NCBI GenBank assembly: GCA_029953675.1
Contig: JAMWBK010000007.1
Span: 434,001-498,000 of the forward strand
From: Rhodosorus marinus
Lineage: Eukaryota > Rhodophyta > Stylonematophyceae > Stylonematales > Stylonemataceae
Length of the DNA stretch: 64,000 bases
Reading direction: 5' to 3'
The first letter of the stretch is position 1. Each line of letters opens with the position of its first letter. Position numbers and translations under genes: made by a program. This document shows, in pieces, positions 1 to 12,457 of this stretch. The notes below the pieces were generated by a model. The model saw only the letters and a program-made list of their open reading frames with translations. It was not told the DNA's origin and did not search any database.

Positions 1-13
1 CCTCAACGGCTGT

Positions 14-1139
14 TTATGTGCTCTGTGGAAGACCGTCTGAGTCGAGACAATCTCCAAACCTGATGGTTGGTCCCAAATCTATCAGCGGACGCAGTCTACG
101 GGCAGGTGCCATCTCCAAACTCATCAAGGCCATGATTACTCGACCTCATCGCTCGCATGTTCTTACCTCCTTTGATCAATCCCTCATATAGTCGTTCCGA
201 ATGAATGGCATCGTAGATAAAAAACGCCGATGCAACTTGGCTTCCTTCTACAAGAGCGTCATGCGCGGCCCTCGCAAACCCCACGATATCAACTGAACTC
301 TCAAAATGGGCCAGGAGCTTCTCTTTGCGGGTGGGAGGGGACCTTGAATTGATGTCCCGGTAGAACGGAGGATTACATAGAACAACATCCATTTTGCCCT
401 GTACAATTTGTGAGATATCGCCCGCTATCAGGACTTAGCCGAAAATCGATTTCTTCGCTACGACACGGACGCCTACCTCTATACTTGATGGAAGGCCGTG
501 AGCTAGGTCATGGCAGACCACCGTGCTTCTGGGTACGAGACCATTCAAGGCGAGATTTCGGTCAGCTCGAGCAGCCAGGTCCGCTTGCAGTTCTACAAGT
601 TCCATATTCGCTCCTTGGTTATGGTTTCCGTATAATACTGATACGAGTGCATTTCCAGCGCCGAGGTCGAGAGCTCGGTGCTCCGAATCCCCTGAAAGTC
701 CTACAAACACGAGCCAGAGTACGGCGTCAGACGCTCTACCAAGCAGCTGGCATGATCTACATGCTAGCCTCCAGAAGGCCTGTCTCCAAATTCGGAAGGT
801 ACCTCGAGCTTCCCTTCTCCTAGTTGCGAAATAGGCTAGACTTTGGGAGTCAGTGTTTGCTCGGTAACCTCTTCTTGACTGTAGCAGGAGTACTTTCTTT
901 CGAAGAAAAAGGTCCAAGGTTTCTCCTTCGTCGGGTCTTAATTCAGTAGGCAACCTTTCTAAATCGCCTTCTGACCACCGGTCCCTTTTTCTTCTTGTAT
1001 ACCACTGTTTACTCCGTGCGTCGACGGTCATCGCGATGGGGTTCCCTCTTGGACCTCGTGGTTCACATACCGCTGGTTTCAACCATTGCGCATTCTCGCG
1101 AGAAGCCCTAGACACGCAGTCCACAAAAAAAACGCTCAT
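14..1139 (-). CDS. TrmN6-like N6-adenine methyltransferase (spliced)
   Basis: Probable class I SAM-dependent methyltransferase of the bacterial TrmN6/YfiC type, which methylates N6 of adenine in tRNA. Seen: a family-like segment (LLQSRRGYRANTDS), then motif I (ALDLGAGNALVS), an acidic motif II (MELVELQADLAARA), and the catalytic NPPFY tetrad near 345-370. The frame is broken by likely GT-AG introns: one of about 97 nt before the motif I exon, one near 420-465, and one near 75-155, after which a short last exon ends at a TAA at 14-16. The second donor is weak, so that joint is uncertain. Start is either the ATG at 1139, whose N-terminus (MSVFFV) could be a plastid transit peptide, or the ATG at 1031. 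The family is known; the substrate here is inference. Confidence 0.6.
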
Positions 1140-1969
1140 GTAGACCCTGTCTCAAAACGAAAATCCGCTGACGGCTTTCGCCTCCAACTCCAGACACTCT
1201 TGCCCACGCCGCCGGAACCGCGGGCGACAAAACTCGTTAAGAATTCAACCGGAACCCAACCCTTCGCAAGTGTCTCAGGTATAACCCAAGGAACTTCATA
1301 AAGCGGAGAGAACGCTCTATATCCCCAGATCTTAGCAGCTGGAGAGGGTGAGGGCCGGCTTCATCCAAAGCACCGACAAGCACCGAGGTGCACAACCTCG
1401 TCAAAGGGCATGGGCTAGGATTCGGCCAGCACGGCCTTTGTCAAGCCGCCTAACTTACAGGTACGGAGTGTTGATTCGTGAAATAACAGTGAAAGACGAC
1501 ACTTGAATCTTTCAGAATGTGTAGGTAGGCCTGAGATGTCACTGCATGACAGCCGTCAAAAGCAAGACCTAGCCCACCCTAAAGCATCGACTGGCGAGTT
1601 GCAACTGTTCGCAAACGAACCGGCGTGTTGTGCATAAATATCTTTTTCAATATCCCAACTTAATCCAATGGAAAGTTCTATTATAATGTAAGTTGAAAAT
1701 TATCAGTTATTATTGGACTATTGTTAGGATATTTGAAAGGATATTTAAAATAGGTCGTTTTATTATGGAAAACAGTTCCTCTCAAAATAAAAAGTCACCA
1801 GTAAACGGCCCTTCGCAAAGTGCTGCTTGGACGTGAGTGGCAGCGATGTGGAGCGTTTCGGTCAACACGGGCTGAAGGTTTGAATGAGGATCTGGTAGGT
1901 TTTCCTTTCGCCAAGAATTTCCGGAAATTTTCAACCAGTCTGAATCGTTTCAGGAGTGATTTGAATAGA
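1140..1969. other. Intergenic spacer with AT-rich stretch
   Basis: Divergent spacer between the methyltransferase and the oxidoreductase. It holds an AT-rich patch at about 1630-1790. An open frame runs from 1820 into the oxidoreductase in the same frame, but its composition is unlike the family's N-terminus, so it is more likely leader. No other gene is evident. Confidence 0.4.
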
Positions 1970-3350
1970 ATGGAGAACGGTGTCCTTCGGATCGCGCATT
2001 TAGGTTCCGGCATATTTGCGAAGGAGGGGCACGCTCCAGTATTCATCGAGCTGCAGAAAGCGGGCCTTGTGGAAACAAGCGTTTGCTGGAGCAGGAGCAT
2101 CGAATCTGCTAGAGGTCTAGCGGATGTGTACGAGAAGGGTTTGGGGACAGGTAGGCTCGTAGCAATTTCGAAGTGGACAGCGTGTTGCTTACCTTTGAGC
2201 GATTCCTCCTCGTCTTCAAATGTGACCAGCCCCGAAGGTACTGTCAGGAGAGGAGGGATTACAGACTATCCTGGACAGAAGCGATATATCGGCAGTCACA
2301 GTGGTGCTTCCCATCTATCTCCAAGCAGTATACTCGTTGAGAGCAATCGACGCTGGCAAGCATGGTACTTGCGCACTAGAAGACTTCCTCGCACATGCAG
2401 GAGTTGCTAAACGCATTCTCATATCATTTTTCGGTACCAGTTCTTTCCGAAAAGCCGATCGCTGCTTCCACAGAGGAGGCAGCTTCCGTCATAAGCAGGT
2501 GGAAAGAAAGCAGCAGGAAGGTTCACTACTGTATCGCAGAAAACTACAGGTTTGAGAAAGCATTTCGTGAAGCAGCATCAGGAGTGAGAGATGTTTGTGG
2601 AGCGGTTATCTCAGCTAGCATGACCGCGTTCGTGCCCTTTCCAGAAGGCAGCAAATATGAATCAACCCAATGGTAGGGATATCTCTAGTTGTTTCACGGT
2701 GCTCTCATTATAGGGCTGACCTTTTTATCAGCATGCAGGAGGAGAGACTCGAAGCACCTCGGCGGGGTCCTTCTGGATAGCGCTGTCCATTTCATGGCGG
2801 GACTGAGATTCGTCTTGGGAGCGGAAGCTACTGAAGTTTTCTCAGTGAACTCGAAAAGGACTGCACATATGCCACAGGTAACTGTCCCATCTGATGACAA
2901 CCAAGTTGGCGTGTTTACGGACGACCATACGTTTTCTAAGAAAGTTAATATGGGTAAAATGGACAGGTGGACACGTTCAATGCAATCCTGCGGTTTGGAG
3001 ATAAGTTTAACGCTTCTGCGACTGTCACGTACGCAACGAGCAGCCGTAGATTCAATCTCCTAGTTGTAGGAACAGACGGGGAGGTCATCGTTGAGCGAGT
3101 TGGCGGAGGATATAAGGTAACGAAAAGGCGAGGGAATGACGAACCTTCCACTGTCGCTCATGGATTCTGCGGAGTCGAAAATGAAATAGCCGCCTTTGTT
3201 CGACTCTGCTTGGAGAAAGACCCGATTGACCCGTCAGATCCGGACCTTCTGGACCCGATGCACGGATTCTCAGATCTTGCCATGATAGAGGGCATAATGA
3301 CATGCCAGGAAAGCTTTGTGCCAGTCAAATCTCCTCCCCGAATCTCTTGA
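1970..3350 (+). CDS. Gfo/Idh/MocA family NAD(P)-dependent oxidoreductase
   Basis: Five exons join cleanly: 1970-2150, 2248-2364, 2441-2672, 2739-2904 and 2967-3350, giving 359 aa, the usual family length. The N-terminal Rossmann fold is visible (LRIAHLGSGIFA), followed by SDISAVTVVLP, the conserved SEKPIA (family EKP motif, catalytic Lys) and the C-terminal beta-sheet domain signature GGVLLDSAVHFM. All introns are GT-AG and 62-97 nt long. Such enzymes oxidise or reduce sugars, inositols, dihydrodiols or bilin precursors; nothing here fixes the substrate. No clear targeting peptide precedes the Rossmann motif, suggesting a cytosolic enzyme. The start could be upstream at an in-frame codon near 1820, but 1970 places the Rossmann motif where the family has it. 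Confidence 0.9.
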
Positions 3351-3499
3351 ACCGGGACGAGCAATGTTGAAATCAGTAAGCGCCCCGGAACATTTACGCC
3401 GTCTATCGGAACAATCTAGAAGGTCCATGATAAATCTTGAGTCTGCATAGAGTTCATGACCTTAGAAAATTTGCGATCGTGAGCCACTGGGAGACAGAT

Positions 3500-4085
3500 C
3501 GAGTCTGGCTTTCGCTCCACACTATACAGCCGATTTGCAACATTGGTGAAGTCTTCTAAGTACTCATTGCTAATCTCTAAACCAATGGATCAATCAAAGA
3601 ATATCTGACCGGAACGTAATCCTTCCAAGTTGTTTCAGAAACACTCTAATTTATCTAAAAACCTTTTCAATCAACATATAGATAGTTGTTACGGTAGAAA
3701 CAACGTAGCGCTAAACCTTCTTTAAAAACACCAATAAACAAAATTATGGACCCTCATGTTTTAATATTAACGCTACATATACTTTTTTTATCGATATACT
3801 ATCGACAAAACACAAACGGACCAAATCCATTAACTTTTATTCTCTACCCATAAAACAAGTGCAACATACCCTCTAGAACTCTATAAAACAATAGTATCCC
3901 CCGATACCCCCCCTAAAGTCATCCTCAAAATTATTGTATTGAAAAAACAATAAAAAATTTATAAACTCAATCATACTTTATTAACCAATAAAGAATAGCA
4001 TCTTATTGTAATGATTAGAATACTCATGTAATTTGGAAATTAATAGAATTTGATCAATCAATAATATTTTCATTGAAAAAAAAGA
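3500..4085. other. AT-rich intergenic island
   Basis: Strongly AT-rich, stop-rich sequence between the oxidoreductase and USP7, ending where a G/T-rich leader begins. No coding frame is credible. Similar islands recur in other spacers of this window. Confidence 0.5.
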
Positions 4086-4558
4086 ATTTGGAGTGATATG
4101 TTGTATTTTTTTGTTTTATTTGTATTTTGAAGATGATGAAAGAGGTGGTTTTTTTGAAGACTAATTTGAAGGAAAAAGAAAGCAGTTGGGTAGATGGGAG
4201 ACAAAGGCTCTTGAGGAGAGAGAGAGAGAGAGAGAGAGAGGTAGGGAGAGAGGAGAGGAGGAGGAACAGGGAGAGAGTTTGGTTTGTTGTGAGGGGATTT
4301 GTAAGGTGTGATAGTTTTGGTTAATGGAAGACAGGAAGCAGATGACGTTTGGCTTTTGGTTACTGAGGTGTGCTTGAATTGATCCATTTTGTTTGGAAGG
4401 TTGGAAAGCCGGAAAATTTTGTTTTGGATAAATATGGGGACGTTTTGGGGGTGATTTCTTTGTTTTTTTTTGGGGGGGGCGTGGGACTGGTTGGTGAGAC
4501 GGATTTTGGAGGTAGTGTGCAAGGGGTAGTTTTCGGGAAGTCCACTGCTCCCGGAGCG
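4086..4558 (+). promoter_or_regulatory. G/T-rich leader of USP7 with (GA)n tract
   Basis: About 470 nt with strong G and T excess on the coding strand, containing a GA microsatellite at about 4215-4240 and a G-run near 4480. It abuts the USP7 start codon. Comparable skewed leaders precede RPL29 and other genes here, so this probably marks promoter and 5' UTR sequence. Long frames on either strand are explained by the skew and not by coding. Confidence 0.4.
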
Positions 4559-7500
4559 ATGGAGATGGAGGAAGTCCCGGAGGCGTCTGCTGAGCTGGAC
4601 CCCAAGGTCGAGGTATAGAATGATCAAGTCAGGATGGAGCGGTTTTTCGGCAGGCTTCTAAGATTTTTTTTTTTTTCCAACAGATCGTCGACGTCTATCG
4701 CCCCGAAGCCGATCCTGAGCTTCGCGAGTTTTATGTAGCTATTCCCGACTTTGAAAGCTTGACTGAAGAAAAGCGACGAAGCGAGGTTCACGAGATTGCT
4801 GGATACAAGTGGAGGCTTCTCTTGTTCCCCAAAGGCAATGACACAAAAAACTCTTTGAGTCTCTACCTGGAGTGTGAGGGACCTGTTAATACGGATGAGC
4901 AGTACCCGATTAGAAAATGGTTAGTATCGGAAGCATGATCGGGTATGCGCCGGGGGGGGTGAGTCGCTGCTGACATGTCGTACCCACTCTTCGTTTCTTT
5001 TTAGGAGGTTTCCGGCTTCGTTCAAGCTGATTGTCTGCAGTCAGGGGCCGGAATCTGTTGATATCGTGCAAGAAACCCGGCACATCTTCTCACACAATGA
5101 TACAGACTGGGGATTTCGTGAAATCGTCTCGTTCGACATCCTTTACTCTGAGAACGAATCATACATAGTTAACGGAGCGTTGAAACTCGGTTCGTCAATT
5201 TCCATCGAGAATTCTGAAGAATATGATTCCAGGAAAGAGACCGGCTTCAACGGAATCAAGAACTTGGTAATGCCAGCCTCTCCCTGGTCGTGGACATCAC
5301 AGTACTTTCTTTGTAGAAACGATCGGAGCTTACCGCTCTCAATGCTGGGGAATCAATTCTTATCTCGAATGCTGTTGAATCTTCTGCTAATGCAAATTCA
5401 CAATAGGGAGCGACGTGCTACTTGAACTCTCTGCTGCAAGTTCTTTTCACTCTCGGAGATTTTCGAAAATCGGTTTTCGGAATGGAATTGCCTGCGGACG
5501 ACGACGACGACAAAATTCCGTTTGCATTACAAAAAGTCTTCTACGAACTGCAGAATGGGGCTGCTCCCGTGAAGACTAAGAGGTTAACCAAGAGCTTTGG
5601 CTGGGACAGTTCCGATGCTTTTACTCAACAGGATTTGCATGAGCTGAACCGGCTACTGTGCAGCCATCTGGAGGAGGCGATGAAGAAGCAGAATGCGAAA
5701 AACAAGATCAGCGAGTTGTTTGAGGGCAAGCTTGTCAACTTTATCCAGTGCGTGAACATAGATTATACCAGCACCCGGGACGAAGCTTTTTTTGACCTCA
5801 ACTTGACCGTTCAAGGCAGCAAGACCATCTACGAATCCTTTGACAAGTATCTTGAGGTGGAAATGCTGGATGGGGACAACAAATATAGGGCGGAAGGGTA
5901 CGAAGATCTTCAGGACGCGAAGAGAGGGGTCAAGTTCAGTACGCTCCCTCCAGTCTTGCAACTCCACCTAAAGCGCTTCGAGTTTGATTACGTGCGAGGC
6001 ATCAACGTGAAGATCAACGACCGACTCGAGTTTCCCGGAGAACTAGATTTGCGAAACTACGTCGAGAAAAGCAGTGGCAACGAGGTTTACTCGCTGCACT
6101 CAGTGCTGGTCCACGTCGGCGATGTGCACGCCGGCCACTATTATGTGTATATTCGGCCTTTTGCTGAAACCAATCAATGGTACAAGTTCGACGATGAAAC
6201 AGTCACACTCGTAAACGAGAAGGAGGCTATTGATGAGAATTTCGGGTAACTGCGGGCAACATCTCCATTGTCAGCAACATTCCCTTCTTCTAACTTTCGA
6301 TCGAAACTCCTTCGCTTGCTCTTGCTGAAGGTCTCCGACTCCCCGCAAACTCTCGAATGCGTATATGCTTCAATACGTACAGAAGGACAAGGCAAAGTCA
6401 CTTCTGAAGAAGGTGAGAAGGAGGCTGGCTTCCGTCCAAAAAAAGGGGCTACGTCTGAACAATGTCTTTTCTGGCTCATGTCCGCTGGGATCTCATCTAC
6501 GCCTCTTCAGGTAGAAACGGTGGATGTGCCAAAGGCGTTGGAGGAAAGAATACTGCTGGACGCAGAAGAAGAAGAGAACAGGAGACGAGAACGAGACGAC
6601 TTCCACCTGTTTATGGACGTGGCGATTGTACGAGAGGAGTCACTGCTCTCTCACAACGGAGTCGACCTTATACCCTGGGACTCAGCGGAAAGATTGGACC
6701 GGCGCTTGATACGAAAATCTATGTTGTTCAGGGAGTTGGCTGAGTTAGTGACTGGGCATCTTGGCCTGGACTCGCACCAGACTCTCCGAGTTTGGAGGCT
6801 GTGCCAGAGGCAAAACTCCACAATTAGGCCCGACAGGTGCGTATCGCAGACCTGACATTCGCCCAGTGACTTGGATTAGGTGCCGTCTGTTTCCCATCGT
6901 TGAACGCACGGCTATGTGCGTCTGTGGTTTTCTAGATTGTTGACTTCTGGCGATGACGATGTCCCCCTCTCGAAACTATCTGGCTTGGGTTCCGAGCTGC
7001 AGCTTCTACTTCAGACCGTACCAAAGTCTGAGGTGGAGGCAATGGAGACGGATGAGGTGCTACAATTTTTCAAGGTTTTCGCCCCCAAGCCCATTCCAAT
7101 CCTCGCATGTATCGGAAGCCTGGCGTGCAACAGGTCCGCAACAGTGAAGCACTCCATCCAACAGCTGATGAAGCTCAAGCCAGTGCCGCGGGAGTTGGTG
7201 CTGGCGGTGCAAGCAGGAAATATCACTGTTTTCGAAGAGGTATGTTTGTGCGAAGACGTTGAAGAACTGAAATCGTTTGATGGCTGAAGTTCCTCCTGTC
7301 CCGGCCGCTGTCTAGGATACACCGCAGCCAGTCAAACCAATAGACATTGAGAAGACGCATGATGAACTGGGGCTAGGGACAGGTGATATTATCGTCATTC
7401 AACTTCCACCCAGTGTTTTGCTAGAGTCGTTACCACCTAGTATCCTTGAGAAGCGATCAACGCCATTGCAGGGAATGCATGACGTGAAGACCGCGAGCGA

Positions 7501-8906
7501 CTATTTCATGTACCTCCGAAATCGAATACATGTCGAGTTTCGTGACCTTCAGAAGCCTGCTGAGAGTGGGTACGCGGTGACATCCAAAGCTCTTGCTAGG
7601 GCTATGGGCTAATCTTTTGTTCCGCTACTTCTCCAGAATCATGCTCGAACTCCTCAAGACAGACACGTACGGCCAGACTCGAAAGGCTCTTTCACACGCA
7701 CTTGGCGTGGGCTCTAGTCCGGACAAGATCCGACTATATCCCTTCGATATTGTTACCAATGGACCAAGGCAGGATAGCCTGTCCCTGGCGCAGTTGAATT
7801 CGTAAGTCGGCTGCTCAGCTCGTAGTCAACCCCATCGTTTCCGCTGATGTGCGGACTTTTGAATTTTGTCCTGTTCAACACAGTCGAGGAGATTCACTGG
7901 AAAACATGTTAGAGATGGATTATCGACCGGGTGGATATACTACCATGGAGTCGAAGATATTTTGGTATGAGTACATTGATTACGACTTGGAAGAATTTGA
8001 GAATAAGGAAGAAGTGAGAATTACCTGGCGCTACGACGGCGGGACGTACATCCAGGGAGCGAGCACAGGTATTCCCGAAATCAAGGATAGGTGGATGAGG
8101 ACCAAGGTACGATAGTCTGGGGTTCAGACCCGTGGCTTTGAGAGCGTTGCGTACCGGCCTGGAGGGAAGGTTGGCTGAAGAGCTGTCCTCGATAAATTCC
8201 GTAGGTTCTCTCCGTCCTGGTTCCGTTCCACACTTCTACTTACGAGGATGTAACGAGAGAGATGAAAAAGAAACTCGGTATTCCATCGGAGATTCCAATA
8301 AGGGTGGTAGAAGTGAAATCCAGCTATGTTTGCAGAGTCGTGCCTCTGTCGGAGCTCGTGCCTCACGTTGTTCACCTACCGTCAACTGGCGCACAGCTTG
8401 ACTACGAACTGAGGGCTGAACCCGACGTGCTGGACGATGTGGACCGTCATCATTTGGGGAGGTAAGGCCTTTCTCTATTCGAGTGTAGCTGTGGTAAGCA
8501 AGACGCTGATCTCTGGGCTCTTTTGTTCCCGTATCGTTCCGTCCCTAGAGGGGAATATTCATGGGTGTCCGTACTGCACATACCGAGGGGGAACTATTTG
8601 GCATCTAGAGGATACTTTGGAGATCCCTTTCTGCTCCCAGTGAAGGCCGAGGGTGAGAAAGTTGGCGTACTGCGGGAACGTATCCGCATAAAAGTGCGCG
8701 TGAAGGAGGAAGAATTTGATAATTGGGCCCTGTTTTCCATCACAGTCTCATCTACAGATGCTCTCGACGACGTCGAGAGCACGTGGTCCGTGGGTTCTGA
8801 TGAGATTGGTAGCACTTCGCTAGCAATCGAACATACTCGCCGAGTCCCCCCAAAGAGGACCTACGGGCTTATGAAATATGACAAGCCCCTTGTGATTAAA
8901 AGCTAA
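4559..8906 (+). CDS. USP7: USP7/UBP12-type ubiquitin carboxyl-terminal hydrolase
   Basis: Twelve exons (4559-4612, 4684-4919, 5005-5266, 5407-6245, 6331-6412, 6511-6836, 6936-7239, 7316-7569, 7637-7801, 7884-8106, 8205-8461, 8549-8906) join to 1119 aa; human USP7 has 1102. Order: MATH/TRAF substrate-binding domain (about residues 30-165), USP catalytic domain with the Cys box KNLGATCYLNSLLQ (Cys188) and His box HAGHYYVYIRP (His428), then a long ICP0-binding/ubiquitin-like C-terminal region ending in a conserved basic tail (PPKRTYGLMKYDKP). The Cys-His spacing of 240 matches the family. It should remove ubiquitin from nuclear and chromatin proteins. One oddity: the Gln usual just before GATCY is Leu, at an exon junction, while the oxyanion-hole Asn is kept. 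All introns are GT-AG. Confidence 0.96.
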
Positions 8907-9435
8907 GCAATCATATTTGTACCAATCTCACTGCCCGTCATCGGCCTCCCGTTTGTACACCGCCAAAGTTCCGATCCAGAATTGCCACACGAAGACCACT
9001 CTAGTAGAGGAACTCTACGAACTTACGAGTTCAACAGTCGTAGCTGATTGCGAGAGCAAGCGGTTTCCTTTGTCATGTGGAAGGGGATTAAAAGGATACC
9101 TTTCGATGTTGGAGCCGACCGCAACATCTCTACGTACGAATCGAGCGGTTGTCTCATAACCGACCAGGACAGGCTGTCCCTGTCAAGTCTTTCGGTAGGG
9201 TGTGGAAGTCACCCGTGAGAACGTTCCGTCCGTGTGTCAAGACAGCCAGTTAGATCTGCTTAGTGTGCAGGTATGCGTGCCTAGATGTCTTGAGAGCCGC
9301 ACATTCTATCCGGCTTTCTTCTGATATGTAATCAGTCGACACGGTTGAGGTCAAGGACAAGTAGGAGATGTGATCTGGACCAGTTTTCGTCTGACATTGC
9401 GGGAGGTCATGTTCAGGAATAATCTTTTTTAAGTT
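8907..9435. other. Short intergenic spacer
   Basis: Between USP7 and the PAP/fibrillin gene. Frames here are short and show no recognisable domain. A small imperfect hairpin lies near 9195-9215. I see no gene. Confidence 0.35.
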
Positions 9436-10271
9436 ATGGCACTTTTGTTCGTGATTTCACCGCTGCATCGAATCAGTGGGTGGGAGCAGAAGGCAAGGTC
9501 GAGATGCGCTAGTCAAACCACGAGGGTGGCGATGGGACCCCGCCAGCGCCTGCTGGAGCTTGGTCAGAAGACTGGAAGAGGAGTAGCCGCGACTCTGGTG
9601 AGATTTTCGATACCATTTGTCCGGTTGGAGTGTAGTCTGACCTCCCAATTCAATGACGCAGGAGGACAAGGCGAACGCAGAGGAAGTAGTTGCGGAGTTG
9701 ATTGCGGACAAGAACGCCAACAAGGGTACAGTTGAAGAGACGGCTCGACCACTTGACAGTGATCTTTTCCGGGGAAAGTGGGACCTAAGATACAGTACAG
9801 AGGACACCCTGGTTGGCTTGATGAGAAGTGGCCTACCACCACTGTTGAGCAAAGCCGAAGCTGTGTACCAGACTTTGGAAGGAGGAATCGTGGAGGCGAC
9901 TTCAAATCCTTCGCCAGGATTGATCCAAGTACGCAGAACAGAACTTTCAGGGACTTGAAATGGTAGATGAACTGACTGATCAATCGGTACTTTAGAATGT
10001 GATCGAGTTTCCACGGCCGAAGGGCACGCTTCGGCTGGTCGTGAAGGTGGACTTTCAAGCGGAAAACGGAGGCACACGGTGCAGATTCGTCTTCAACGCG
10101 ACCGAGCTCCAGTTTCCGGGGAAAACCATCCGCTTGCCCTTCGCGTTCGGTAGAGGATTCTTCGATGTCCTCTACTTCGACGGACAGATGCGAATCGACC
10201 GCGATCAAAACGGATGGCTGAACGTGTACTCTTACGCAGGGCCGTCAGTCCAATGCTCTGCATACGATTGA
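9436..10271 (+). CDS. Plastid PAP/fibrillin (plastid lipid-associated) protein
   Basis: Three exons (9436-9597, 9662-9928, 9996-10271) give 234 aa. The PAP_fibrillin lipocalin-like fold is indicated by GKWDLRYSTEDTL near residue 110 and by the C-terminal strand FDGQMRIDRDQNGWLNVY. The first roughly 35 residues (MALLFVISP..., then CASQTTRVAMG) look like a plastid transit peptide. Fibrillins bind lipids and quinones or carotenoids in plastoglobules and thylakoids; some are needed for plastoquinone or oxylipin metabolism. Which subfamily this belongs to cannot be read from the sequence. It sits next to another predicted calycin-like plastid protein. Downstream frames up to 10435 are probably 3' UTR. 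Confidence 0.85.
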
Positions 10272-10436
10272 ACTGTTCAACAGCGGTCCACCGAGAGACC
10301 TCTCCTGTTCTTATGGACGTCCCAGAAGCCCCGGAGTATTTCCAGAGGATGTACTCCACAACCCAGCGTACCGACCAATTCATTCGTAGAGCTAATTACC
10401 TTCACAATTTTAAACAAAAACATCCGAAATCGTGAT

Positions 10437-10950
10437 ATATCATTGGCGTTGCTCTACCTTTAGTAAAAGAAAAATATCATACAATCCATTTAGTTTTGAT
10501 AAACAATTTAAGCCGATACCTAATTCCGAAAATAGTTCAGTTATTCAATATAATCACTCAGCTTCCTGATTGGTAAATCACAGCCACCGCCAATCTCTTC
10601 AATGGCGTAAATCTACACAAGTACATAAAAGCATTATAAAAACATATAATCCAGAACCCACCTACGACTCCAGTTTCCAATTAGAGAGACTTTCATTAAC
10701 TTTGATTCGTACAAGACACGTGTCAGTTAAAAAGAATCATAATATCAGTATCTAAGTAATTATATTCTTTTTATTGATAATATTTTATATTATTAAAAGT
10801 AGTTATTTACCATAATATACTTTAAAAAATAAAATATCATAAATGCTTCAAGTAACAAGGAAATTAGATAGATATTGAAATATGTATTTTATTGATTAAT
10901 TAAATATGTGTAGACGATTTTTTATTATGTTGGGATCGGATTTAGTGGAA
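10437..10950. other. AT-rich intergenic island with G-box palindrome
   Basis: AT-rich spacer that carries a perfect 10-bp palindrome GACACGTGTC at 10715-10724. The rest lacks coding frames of note. G-box-like CACGTG elements recur in other AT-rich islands of this window. Confidence 0.45.
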
Positions 10951-11185
10951 TTCGAGCTCGTTGGTATCTGTTTTTCTTTGGAGATCCACGTCGATATTTT
11001 TCAGTTGATGAGGATGAAGTTTATATACGATTGAGATTGAGGGCATTTCTTGGGGAATGGGAATAGTGAGATTGGTAGCTGTTCATTGAAGATTTAGAGG
11101 GGAGGACAAGCTGTGGTTTTGGGGGTGGGGTGGGGGGAGGGTTGGGGTCTGTGGGATTAGGAATTTTTGTTTGTGTTGCTATTTA

Positions 11186-12457
11186 ATGATGGCGTTCCTA
11201 TCGTTGGTCTCTGGTTTTGCTGGTTCCCGCGCAGGCCTTTCTGGATGTCGAGGTACAGCGCGGGGGTTTGGAAGCGCTGGCGCTGTACGCATGGTTCAGG
11301 CCTCTTCGGAAAGCTCAACGCGATACACAAAGGAAGATAATTGGGATGGGTTATGCAGGAACGCGGGGATCTGGGAGGGAAACCAGGCAAGCTACGACAA
11401 GGACGCGGTAGAGAAGAAGCGTGTGGCGTCCAGCGTGTACATTCACACGAGTGGAGAGCGCGAGGATGGGAAACCAGGACCTAGTGATGTTTGGGTTCAC
11501 TTGATTAGGGAAGGGTCTCAGAGATACTCGCAGGTGTATTTCTCCCGTGACAACTTTTTTGCTAGGGGAATGTTCATGTCGCCCCATGGAGATATGGATA
11601 GCGGCTTCCGGACAGCTGTTAGGTACGTCCTACCGCGCGAAATGCCAAGGTCAACTATATCCGTCCCGCTGATCGGTTTGCTTGTCACCCCTCCCCGCGA
11701 CCTTGTGCAGAGAAAATGGGACAATTATTGAACAGGTAATCTCGATGGATGGGGAGGATGACAAATGCGTTGGGAGGGTACGAATAGTACACAAGGGAGC
11801 TCGGAACGAAGAAGGATTTTCGACATGGATTGTTTTCAGGGAGAGGAGATCTCCTGAAGCACTTCCTAATTACAACTCCGAGATTCCGCAGTCAAGAAAG
11901 CATCCTGACGAGATCCGTGAAACCAACTATCCGTGGGATTTGAATACAAGTAAGTAGTGGATCATCAACGACCACGGCAGATGTGTGCGCTAGGAGATTC
12001 CACTCGTATGCCGAGCCTCTCTCTGAAACACTGCTGCTGTGGACTTTTTTGAGCAGAGGCTGAAGGCTCAACCTTTGAGCAGCTCCGAGGATCATGGAAG
12101 GGAGTTAAGCGCGCAATCGGCGCTAAGGACAGCGCTCTACGGGAGAGCGAGTATTCATTTGATGTTTCGTATAAGGATGGCAAGATGGACGTCAAGTATC
12201 TCTTCAATCACACAAATGAGTCGTTAGAACTCAAAGGGGAGCGCGTGACAGATAGGATGATTCGCTTTCCGAATGGCCAAGAGCTCAGGGATCTGGGAGG
12301 CGGCGTCACTGTGCTAACTCCGTCAAGCATCCCAGAAAGTGGAAATGTAGTGGTAGAAATGGCATGGGTGCTAGGTAATACGCGGAAACGTGTCTCTCGA
12401 ACCTACAAGGAAGGAGCGTGGCTGTCCAGCGCATACTTCATCGAAACGAGGGTGTAA
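11186..12457 (+). CDS. DUF3598-like plastid protein (two-lobed calycin-like)
   Basis: Three exons (11186-11622, 11711-11949, 12057-12457) give 358 aa. The N-terminus MMAFLSLVSGFAG... with VRMVQ near residue 36 reads as a red-algal-type transit peptide. The mature part has two similar halves, each starting near a W (NWDGLCRNAGIWEGN and FEQLRGSWKG) and the second ending RTYKEGAWLSSAYFIETR. This layout fits DUF3598, a family of cyanobacteria and algae predicted to form lipocalin-like barrels; the biochemical role is unknown. The family call rests on pattern recognition, not an alignment. A G/T-rich leader (about 11030-11185) precedes the start, and two ATGs stand in tandem at 11186 and 11189. 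Confidence 0.65.

Noticed and set aside
4070-4627. 185-codon minus-strand frame upstream of USP7
   Set aside because: It lies over the G/T-rich leader; its S/P/L/T/N-rich product is what A/C-skewed DNA gives, and it shows no domain.
9457-10208. Long minus-strand frames opposite the PAP/fibrillin gene
   Set aside because: They are shadows of the plus-strand exons, which show the fibrillin signature.
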